Origin: an uncultured Bacilli bacterium
GTDB taxonomy: Bacteria > Bacillota_I > Bacilli_A > RF39 > UBA660
Reading direction: 5' to 3'
Length of the DNA stretch: 9,125 nucleotides
Assembly: GCA_944327425.1 (NCBI GenBank)
Contig: CALVHJ010000056.1
Coordinates: 1 to 9,125, forward strand
Position 1 is the first letter of the stretch. Every line of letters starts with the position of its first letter. Shown piece after piece: positions 1 to 5,150 of this stretch. The notes beneath the pieces were generated by a model. That model saw only the letters and a list, made by a program, of their open reading frames with translations, ran no database searches and was not told the origin of the DNA. Position numbers and translations under genes: made by a program.

Positions 1-150
1 CGTCATTTTACCTTGATTATTTCTTCCACCAGTTTTAACTTTAATTTTAGTTAAACTTTTAGTAGGAGTACTAGTTGTAACTTCTTCATTTACAAGTGTT
101 GTCATACCCCTACGTCCATTAGTAGTAGGTTTATATTTCTTAATTGCCAT
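1..150 (-). CDS. rplB: 50S ribosomal protein L2, N-terminal part (runs off left edge)
   Basis: Encodes the first 50 residues of L2, a large-subunit protein that binds 23S rRNA near the peptidyl-transferase centre and is needed for subunit association. The visible N-terminus begins MAIKKYKPTTNGRRGMTT and later shows GGRNNQGKMT, both hallmark L2 N-terminal blocks. The ATG at 150-148 follows a strong GGAGGAG ribosome binding site with good spacing. It lies 12 nt downstream of the rplW stop codon, in the standard S10-operon order (rplW then rplB). The C-terminal four fifths of the gene lies outside the window. Identification is secure from the motif and the synteny. Confidence 0.97.
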   Translation of the reverse strand, partial: MAIKKYKPTTNGRRGMTTLVNEEVTTSTPTKSLTKIKVKTGGRNNQGKMT

Positions 151-162
151 AACTTACTCCTC

Positions 163-441
163 CTATAATTCTATTTTAGAGTCGCCATCAAGTGTAACAA
201 TAGCTTTCTTATAAGTCTTTGTCATACCTGTATATCTTCCGACTCTACGTTTTTTAGGTTTTGTATTTAGTGTATTAACACTTTTTACACTTACCCCAAA
301 AGCCTGTTCTATAGCTTTCTTAATTTGATCTTTAGTAGCACTTTTAGCAACTTTAAATGTATAAACATTTTCATTTTGCATCTTTTGTGCACTTTTTTCT
401 GTAATGACTGGTGAATAAATAATATCTGTATAATCTTTCAT
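163..441 (-). CDS. rplW: 50S ribosomal protein L23
   Basis: 92-residue L23, a large-subunit protein that lines the polypeptide exit tunnel and is the docking point for trigger factor and the signal recognition particle. The N-terminal block YSPVITEKSAQKM and the basic segment around residues 60-75 (NTKPKKRRVGRYTGMTKTYK) are typical of bacterial L23, and the length is normal for the family. The ATG at 441-439 shares one base with the TAA stop of rplD (TAATG), so translation is probably coupled. A GGAGGTG ribosome binding site lies inside the last rplD codons. The stop codon is TAG. It is the fourth gene of the operon. Confidence 0.97.
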   Translation of the reverse strand: MKDYTDIIYSPVITEKSAQKMQNENVYTFKVAKSATKDQIKKAIEQAFGVSVKSVNTLNTKPKKRRVGRYTGMTKTYKKAIVTLDGDSKIEL

Positions 442-1061
442 TATTTAAGCACCTCCTCGATTTTTTTAACAGCTGCCTCATCACAAACTACAACATCAGC
501 ATTAACTAAATCAAAAGCATTAATTTCATTAGTTAAAATGCAATATACATAGCCTAAATTTCTAGTAGCCATATATAAATTTTCATTATCTTCACTTGTT
601 ACAAATAAAATTTTACCTTCTAACTTTAAATCTTGAATTAATTTTTTAATATCTTTTGTTTTCAAACTCTCTATTGTAATATTATCAAGTACAACTAATT
701 CCTTGTTTTGAGCTTTAAGAGATAAAGCACTTTTTAAAGCTAAAGCTCTTTCTTTACGATTAATTGTAAAAGTATAATCTCTTGGTGTTACACCACCGGC
801 AATACCGCCACCACGCCATTGTGTAGCACGTGTACTACCTTGACGAGCACGACCAGTACCTTTTTGTCTCCATGGTTTTCTTCCGCCACCAGAAACTTCA
901 CTACGAGTCTTAGTCTTATGAGTACCTTGTCTCATTGAATCAAGTTGTAACTTAATCATTTTCTTTAAAACTTGAGTATTTGCTTCAATATTCCAAACAG
1001 CATCATTTAAAGTTAAATCACGAACTTTTTCGTTTGCTTTATTTTTTACACTTATTTTCAT
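441..1061 (-). CDS. rplD: 50S ribosomal protein L4
   Basis: 206-residue L4, which binds 23S rRNA and reaches the exit-tunnel constriction through a long loop. In some bacteria (E. coli is the studied case) it also represses its own S10 operon. The tunnel loop is visible at about residues 45-100: SGGGRKPWRQKGTGRARQGS, then QWRGGGIAGG and PRDYTFTINRKERALALKSA. All are canonical and the length is normal. The ATG at 1061 is preceded by AAAGGTG. It lies 21 nt downstream of the rplC stop. Whether this L4 regulates the leader upstream of rpsJ cannot be told from the sequence. Confidence 0.97.
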   Translation of the reverse strand: MKISVKNKANEKVRDLTLNDAVWNIEANTQVLKKMIKLQLDSMRQGTHKTKTRSEVSGGGRKPWRQKGTGRARQGSTRATQWRGGGIAGGVTPRDYTFTINRKERALALKSALSLKAQNKELVVLDNITIESLKTKDIKKLIQDLKLEGKILFVTSEDNENLYMATRNLGYVYCILTNEINAFDLVNADVVVCDEAAVKKIEEVLK

Positions 1062-1082
1062 AGCTTCACCTTTCTAGAAAAC

Positions 1083-1847
1083 TTACTTGTTTTCGCTTTC
1101 TAGAGTTTCTGCTGCATCATTTTCTAAAGCAGGTTCTTCAGCCTTCTCTTCTACTACTTCGATAGTTTCCTCAACAATTGGCATTTCTTCTTCATAAACC
1201 AAAATTTCTTTTGGATTTTTCTTTCTTGAATTCTTAATTGCTGATTTAATGAATACAACTGAATTTTTTGCTCCTGGAACATTTCCACTAACCAAGATGT
1301 AGCCTTCACTCTCGTTAATCTCAATAATTTCTAGGTTTTGAATAGTTACTGTATCAACACCCATATGACCAGATAATTTCTTACCCTTAAGTACTCTTTT
1401 TGGAAGCATAGTTCCTAAAGATCCTGGTCTTCTGTGATATCTAGAACCATGAGTTTCTGGTCCTCTAGATTGATTATGACGTTTAATTACACCAGTAAAA
1501 CCATGTCCTTTACTAGTACCAGTAACGTCAACAACATCTCCTACTTCAAAAGTATTAGCAGTTATAACGTCACCAATGTTAACTTGACCATCATAATCTC
1601 TAATTTCTTTTAAGAAGCGCTTAGGAGTAGTGTTTGCTTTTTTTGCTCTGCCCATTTCTGGTTTATTAGCACGAGCTTCCTTTTTATCTACCATACCAAC
1701 TTGTATAGCAGAATATCCGTCTGTCTCAACCGTTTTTACTTGCATTACTGTATTAGGTTGTACTTCAATAACAGTAACCGGAATAAGTTTTCCTTCTTTT
1801 GTAAAAACTTGAGTCATTCCGAGCTTACGCCCTAAGATTCCTTTCAT
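1083..1847 (-). CDS. rplC: 50S ribosomal protein L3 with acidic C-terminal tail
   Basis: L3 is a primary 23S rRNA-binding assembly protein whose loop approaches the peptidyl-transferase centre. Diagnostic blocks are the N-terminal MKGILGRKLGMTQVF, the central GHGFTGVIKRHNQSRGPETH and SRYHRRPGSLG, and the later GHMGVDTVTIQNLEII and GNVPGAKNSVV. The protein has 254 residues, whereas L3 of well-studied Bacilli is about 209 (for example B. subtilis). The surplus is a C-terminal tail from about residue 211 that is rich in glutamate and low in aromatic residues, with repeated VVEEKAEE-like runs, and is probably disordered. Tails of this sort are known on L3 of some Mollicutes (recalled, not checked). 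The ATG at 1847 has a GAGG/AAAGG ribosome binding site and lies 21 nt after the rpsJ stop. Confidence 0.96.
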   Translation of the reverse strand: MKGILGRKLGMTQVFTKEGKLIPVTVIEVQPNTVMQVKTVETDGYSAIQVGMVDKKEARANKPEMGRAKKANTTPKRFLKEIRDYDGQVNIGDVITANTFEVGDVVDVTGTSKGHGFTGVIKRHNQSRGPETHGSRYHRRPGSLGTMLPKRVLKGKKLSGHMGVDTVTIQNLEIIEINESEGYILVSGNVPGAKNSVVFIKSAIKNSRKKNPKEILVYEEEMPIVEETIEVVEEKAEEPALENDAAETLESENK

Positions 1848-1868
1848 TTTCCTCTAATCCTTTCTAAA

Positions 1869-2177
1869 TTATAATTTTATATCAATGTCTACACCACTTG
1901 GTAAATCCAAATGAGTTAAAGCATCAATAGTTTCTTTACTTGGGTTTTTAATATCAACAAGTCTCTTATGTGTACGCATTTCAAATTGTTCACGTGCATC
2001 TTTGTACTTATGAACCGCTCTTAAAACAGTATACTTTTGAATTTCTGTTGGAAGAGGTACAGGTCCAGATACTTCTCCACCCGTTCTTTTAACAGTTTCG
2101 ACAATCTTTAAAGCTGCTTTATCAAGTAATCTATGATCATAAGCCTTAAGATTAATTCTCACCTTTGTATTTGACAT
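1869..2177 (-). CDS. rpsJ: 30S ribosomal protein S10
   Basis: 102-residue S10 of the small-subunit head. The same protein (NusE) pairs with NusB in transcription antitermination complexes. The conserved S10 blocks KVRINLKAYDHRLLDKAA, VSGPVPLPTE, the RAVHKYKD segment and EQFEMRTHKRL are all present, and the protein ends in the typical LDLPSGVDIDIKL. Length equals that of other Bacilli. The ATG at 2177 is preceded by a near-perfect AAAGGAGG at about 2187-2194. It is the first gene of the operon, with a single strong promoter about 130 nt upstream and a structured leader between them. Confidence 0.98.
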   Translation of the reverse strand: MSNTKVRINLKAYDHRLLDKAALKIVETVKRTGGEVSGPVPLPTEIQKYTVLRAVHKYKDAREQFEMRTHKRLVDIKNPSKETIDALTHLDLPSGVDIDIKL

Positions 2178-2303
2178 ATTTTATGTCCTCCTTTCGTCTA
2201 TATCTAGTACAGACTCGCTCCATGCAAATTCCCTAATACAAGAGGTATTTGGAACAACCTCGCCTAGCGTATCAGCAACCTCGCACATCTAAGCAGTCAT
2301 ACG
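2178..2303 (-). promoter_or_regulatory. S10 operon 5' leader with repeats and hairpins
   Basis: This is the untranslated leader of about 125 nt between the predicted transcription start (about 2300-2303) and the rpsJ ATG. Reading the minus strand, it holds two copies of GCGAGGTTG about 25 nt apart. A clear hairpin follows at 2254-2229: the TTCC/GGAA outer stem and the AATAC/GTATT inner stem enclose a CTCTT loop. A weaker GTCT...AGAC hairpin lies just before the ribosome binding site. No rho-independent terminator is evident. S10 leaders are regulated by L4 in E. coli, and leader regulation is common for ribosomal operons in Firmicutes. A regulatory role here is inference, and I do not recognise a named leader family. 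Confidence 0.5.
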
Positions 2304-2383
2304 ACTTAGATTATAACAATATATTCTATGTTCGTCAAGTAAAAATTTCACAAAATTTTCAAAAAACGTAGGCTAGCGTATCA
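2264..2383. repeat. 11-bp direct repeat flanking the S10 promoter
   Basis: CTAGCGTATCA occurs at 2264-2274 (inside the leader) and again at 2373-2383 (upstream of the promoter), both in the same orientation and about 109 bp apart. The copies bracket the promoter and the start of the leader. They may reflect a duplicated leader segment or an old recombination event. No function is known to me. Confidence 0.6.
2310..2338 (-). promoter_or_regulatory. Vegetative (sigma-A type) promoter of the S10 operon
   Basis: On the minus strand, TTGACG (2338-2333) and a perfect TATAAT (2315-2310) are separated by exactly 17 bp. This is a near-consensus housekeeping promoter pointing at rpsJ, with the start expected about 7 nt downstream at 2300-2303. 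It sits in the only gap upstream of rpsJ, just beyond the terminator of the rpn remnant, and fits a highly expressed ribosomal operon. Confidence 0.9.
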
Positions 2384-2389
2384 ATATTT

Positions 2390-2414
2390 AAAAAGAAGAC
2401 TCATTTTGTCTTCT
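2390..2414 (-). terminator. Rho-independent terminator after the rpn remnant
   Basis: On the minus strand AGAAGAC (2414-2408) pairs perfectly with GTCTTCT (2400-2394) across the 7-nt loop AAAATGA, and the stem runs straight into a T tract. It begins about 12 nt after the stop of the rpn remnant and separates it from the S10 promoter. Confidence 0.8.
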
Positions 2415-2426
2415 CTTGTGTTACTT

Positions 2427-2963
2427 TTATTTCTTGTCTTTTAGGGATTCTATTGTTTTGATATCAATCTTTGTTATTTTGCTTATGTCTTCTATAGGCA
2501 TGTTTAATTTGATCATTTCTTTAGCAACAGCTATTTTTTCTTCTTGACGACCTTCTTCACGGCCTTGTTCTCTTGCTATCTTAACATTCTTATTATCTTC
2601 AATTTTTTTATTCCATTTTGCCATTGCTTCTTTAGTCACATCATCATTAACATACTCATCGATCCATTTATTAAAATCCATAAACAATTCATCCCCTTCA
2701 GCTATCTGTCTTCTCTCTTCATAACCATTCGCTGCTATAAATCGAAACCATTTAATTAACTCATTTTCATTATATCCCAGCTCTCTAACTTTGTCAACGC
2801 GAACATAATTAATTTGAAACATGTTTTCAGCCATTTTTATTTCAGGATAATCTTTATGAACTAAGTGAAAAGTATTTACAATATCAGGGCCAACATCAAA
2901 ATGCACAGTATCAACAAAATTATACTGAACCACTTTTAATGGCTCATATTCCATCCCCTTCAT
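2427..2963 (-). pseudogene. Rpn-family nuclease/transposase, C-terminal remnant
   Basis: 178 residues matching the C-terminal half of Rpn (recombination-promoting nuclease, PD-(D/E)XK transposase-like) proteins. The block MEYEPLKVVQYNF is the usual segment that follows the nuclease core, then comes an FHLVHKDY motif. From about residue 128 there is the highly charged tail AREQGREEGRQEEKIAVAKE, ending in a short helix-turn-helix-like segment (MPIEDISKITKI). The N-terminal catalytic core with its metal-binding D and E/Q-x-K residues is missing, so it cannot cut DNA as it stands. The frame stays open upstream of the ATG (ASRL before MKG also looks homologous) until it enters the palindromic element at 2979-3058, where homology stops. 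There is no ribosome binding site before the ATG. Family assignment is from motif memory. Confidence 0.8.
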
Positions 2964-2978
2964 AAGTCTAGAAGCACT

Positions 2979-3058
2979 TGTTAGTGCTAATATAAAAATG
3001 TAGGAAAACGATTAAATAAAAATGTAGGTTTTCCAACATAGATATATTAGCACTAACA
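2979..3058. repeat. 80-bp palindromic element with TG...CA ends (MITE-like)
   Basis: A perfect 16-bp inverted repeat forms the ends: TGTTAGTGCTAATATA at 2979-2994 and its complement at 3043-3058. Inside lie a 12-bp direct repeat TAAAAATGTAGG (2993-3004 and 3017-3028) and a nested inverted pair GGAAAAC / GTTTTCC (3003-3009 and 3028-3034). Terminal TG...CA with short internal repeats is reminiscent of IS21-family ends, so this could be two ends of such an element brought together by internal deletion (inference). There is no evident target duplication. It lies exactly between the truncated 5' ends of two divergent mobile-gene remnants. Confidence 0.7.
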
Positions 3059-3770
3059 TGCTTTTAAACTAACTACAATTAAAGAAGGAATAGAAACAGT
3101 TTCTAAATTGTTTAAAAATACTGATTTTGAACTTGTATTCTTGGCAGATCGTTGGTTTGGCTCTTCAAAAATATTAGACATTATCGATAAACTCGGCCAT
3201 ATCTATGCCATTCGTTTAAAAGGTAATATTGTTGTTTATTTAAATGGTAAAAAAGTAAAAGCTAAAAAACTAAAACATCGGAAATATCATTCGGTTATTC
3301 ATGAAGATGTTTATATTACTGATGACCGGTATAAAACTACTATTGTTTATTCTCCTACTGAAAACACTAAAGATCCTTGGATTATTGTTACCAACGGAGA
3401 CCCTTCTAAAGCACTCAAAAGTTATTCTTATCGTTTCTCTTCTATTGAGCATATGTTTAAAGCCCAAAAATCAAATGGCTTTAACTTAGAAAAAGTTTCT
3501 AATGCAAGTTTAGAATCTTTTACCACGATGTATACCATGGTTTGTACTTGTATTTTATACTTAACTATTCTTGGGGCAGATTATTCTAAGAATACTCGCT
3601 GTTATAAGAACATTAATTTAGAAACTCATAAAACTTATAATGTGGATGGTAAGAAAGTAAAGAAAAGAGTAATGTCTTTATTTAATGCCGGATTAACTCT
3701 ATTTAAGCTTGCTTTCAACTCTTCTATATACATCAGAATTCCCGTTTCTTTCCAACTTTATGATATATGA
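3057..3770 (+). pseudogene. IS4-like DDE transposase, C-terminal remnant
   Basis: An open frame of about 237 codons resembling the C-terminal half of an IS4-type DDE transposase, the enzyme that cuts and rejoins insertion-sequence ends. The second catalytic Asp is in FLADRWFGSS (codons near 3150), a characteristic block. The catalytic Glu with the following Lys is in SSIEHMFKAQKSNGF (about 3440-3475), close to the family's Y-R-E-K signature with E-(6)-K intact. The region around the first catalytic Asp is absent: the frame begins at a stop inside the palindromic element at about 3055, and no start codon with a ribosome binding site is present (TTG at 3108 is the only near option). The stop is TGA and an AT-rich terminator hairpin follows. 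It is inactive as it stands. The exact IS group is uncertain. Confidence 0.8.
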
Positions 3771-3796
3771 GTTCGGAAACTGAACTCTATCAATGA

Positions 3797-3843
3797 AAAA
3801 AATGAGAAAATCTTTTTTGTGTGCCATAATTTTCTCATTTTTT
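3797..3843 (+). terminator. Hairpin terminator downstream of the transposase remnant
   Basis: A perfect 15-bp inverted repeat, AAAAAATGAGAAAAT (3797-3811) and its complement (3829-3843), encloses a 17-nt loop. The plus-strand 3' arm ends in six T, giving a U tract. It starts 26 nt after the transposase stop. The flanking A run means it could also act on the opposite strand. The stem is AT-rich and so only moderately stable. Confidence 0.6.
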
Positions 3844-4076
3844 GCTTGTAATTTAAAATTAAGCTTATCAGACTAGAAATATGTATATTTTTTCTAGTCC
3901 AATGGGCGTAAAAATTTGTTTTAAAGTACGCTGAAACCCGCATAAAAACTAGGTTTGTTTAAAACTGTCCGTAGCTAAGGAAAATCTTTAAAATACTTAC
4001 AAGAAACTACCCGTAATAACATGATTTTTACTTGTCCTAAATGCCAAAAGAAAAAAGTAGAATTAAATAATAATTT
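3844..4076. other. Non-coding gap with small hairpins, probable IS debris
   Basis: This stretch lies between the transposase terminator and the 3' end of prfB. I find no gene with homology or a ribosome binding site. It holds several small inverted repeats: a perfect 9-bp pair GACTAGAAA / TTTCTAGTC (3871-3879 and 3891-3899), GCGTA / TACGC (3906-3910 and 3927-3931), and a GCTT...AAGC hairpin near 3844-3864. G/C content in 3900-3950 is a little above that of the surroundings. It could be the right end of the insertion sequence whose transposase lies upstream, but no matching left end is present. Confidence 0.4.
3871..3899. repeat. 9-bp perfect inverted repeat
   Basis: GACTAGAAA at 3871-3879 and its exact complement at 3891-3899, separated by 11 nt. 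There is no following T tract on either strand, so it does not look like a terminator. It may be an insertion-sequence end or a protein-binding site; role unknown. Confidence 0.5.
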
Positions 4077-4090
4077 TTAACTACTTTTTT
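4051..4090 (-). terminator. Possible terminator overlapping the end of prfB
   Basis: AAAAAAGTAG at 4051-4060 is perfectly complementary to CTACTTTTTT at 4081-4090. On the minus strand the upstream arm is formed by the last prfB codons, the TAA stop lies in the 20-nt loop, and the downstream arm ends in six T. The stem has only a few G-C pairs, so efficiency is doubtful, but nothing else downstream of prfB would stop transcription running into the IS remnants. Confidence 0.4.
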
Positions 4091-5148
4091 TTAATTGTAA
4101 AGATGCTTTAATAAAGGGCATAAGATCTCCATCTAATACTTTAAAAGGATCCGTATGCTCATAATTAGTTCTATGATCTTTTACTAATTTATACGGTTCT
4201 AATATATAACTTCTAATTTGACTGCCAAAATCAATATTACTAACTATCCCATTAATATCTTTTTTTAATTTTTCTTGCTCTGCTAACTTTTTTTGATAAA
4301 GCTTACTTTTTAAAATTTCCATAGCTATCTCTTTATTTCTAAGTTGGCTTCTTTCTGTTTGACAAGTAACAACCGTTTTTGTTGGTAAATGCGTAATTCT
4401 AACCGCCGAATTACTTGTATTAACTGATTGCCCTCCTGCTCCACTTGAATGATATACATCTATTTTTAAATCTTCATCTCTAATTTTAATATCAATATTA
4501 GTATCAAATACAGGTGTTACCATTACCGAAGCAAAAGAAGTATGCCTTCTTTTATTAGCATCAAAAGGACTAATTCTAACCAGTCTATGTACACCTGCTT
4601 CTTCTTTTAAATAACCATAAGCATAATTTCCTTCTATTAAAAGCGTAACACTTTTAATACCAGCTTCTTCACCTATTTGTTGCTCTATAATTTTATAAGT
4701 AAAATTGTTTTTTTCTAAAAACCTTTCATACATTCTAAGAAGCATTTCTGCCCAGTCACAAGATTCTGTCCCCCCTGCTCCCGGATGTATTTCTAAATAA
4801 CAATTTGTATTATCATATTCTCCCACTAAAAGTGTATCTACTTCTAACTCTTCTACTTCTTTTTTTATATTTTCTATATCAGTGCTAGATACTTCTTCTC
4901 CAAGAGTTAATAATTCTAATAATATATGAATATGCTCTTTTAAATCATTATATATTTTCAATTTTTTTTGAATTAATTTCAATTGTTGATAAGTTTTATT
5001 AGCATGCTCTACATCACTCCAAAAATCACTTTGTTCTATTTCAAATTGTAATTTATTGCTCTCATCTGTAAGCTTATCTACTTCAAAGAGACCTCCCTAA
5101 ATCTATTATTTTACTTTCTAAATCTTTTAATAATTCCTTATTATCCAT
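4077..5148 (-). CDS. prfB: Peptide chain release factor 2 (with programmed +1 frameshift)
   Basis: RF2 recognises UAA and UGA stop codons and triggers hydrolysis of peptidyl-tRNA. The gene starts at ATG 5148-5146, encodes 21 codons (MDNKELLKDLESKIIDLGRS L) and hits an in-frame UGA at 5085-5083. A +1 shift there continues as EVDKLTDESNKLQFEIEQSD for 335 more codons, 356 in total, close to the usual RF2 length of about 365. Visible motifs are GAGGTES at about 123-129, the stop-codon-reading tripeptide SPF at about 193-195, and the catalytic GGQ at about 238-240 within HSSGAGGQSVN. SPF and GGQ are spaced as in E. coli RF2. The TTG at 4982 is an internal codon, not the start. The AGGGAG ribosome binding site overlaps the end of the preceding gene, whose TAA lies 2 nt upstream, so translation is probably coupled. 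Autoregulation is through the frameshift. Confidence 0.95.
5083..5097 (-). promoter_or_regulatory. prfB +1 frameshift signal
   Basis: On the minus strand the internal Shine-Dalgarno-like GGGAGG (5097-5092) is followed after 3 nt by CTT TGA (5088-5083), the same layout as the E. coli prfB site. When RF2 is scarce the ribosome pauses at UGA, and peptidyl-tRNA on CUU slips one base forward onto UUU. The base after UGA is A, not the C commonly found there. A normal zero-frame reading gives only a 21-residue peptide. The downstream frame is intact and strongly homologous, so this is not a sequencing error. Confidence 0.93.
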
Positions 5149-5150
5149 TA

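Noticed and set aside
1630..1812. Open frame on the plus strand inside rplC
   Set aside because: It is the antisense shadow of a strongly conserved ribosomal protein gene, with no ribosome binding site and no plausible protein character.
2544..2759. Phe-rich plus-strand frame inside the rpn remnant
   Set aside because: Antisense to a frame with clear Rpn-family motifs; the Phe/Ile richness only mirrors Lys/Asn codons on the other strand.
3270..3489. Two overlapping frames (one on each strand) inside the transposase remnant
   Set aside because: The plus frame at 3108-3770 carries the transposase motifs; these are out-of-frame or antisense shadows.
3758..3943. Minus-strand frame downstream of the transposase
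   Set aside because: It runs through the perfect terminator hairpin and other inverted repeats, has no good ribosome binding site and resembles no protein.
4021..4080. Tiny plus-strand frame with a CPKC motif (MIFTCPKCQKKK...)
   Set aside because: Only 19 codons, no ribosome binding site, and it overlaps the prfB 3' hairpin. A zinc-ribbon relic of a transposase is possible but unsupported.
4077..4982. prfB starting at TTG 4982
   Set aside because: Homology continues upstream through the +1 frameshift site to ATG 5148, which has a proper ribosome binding site.
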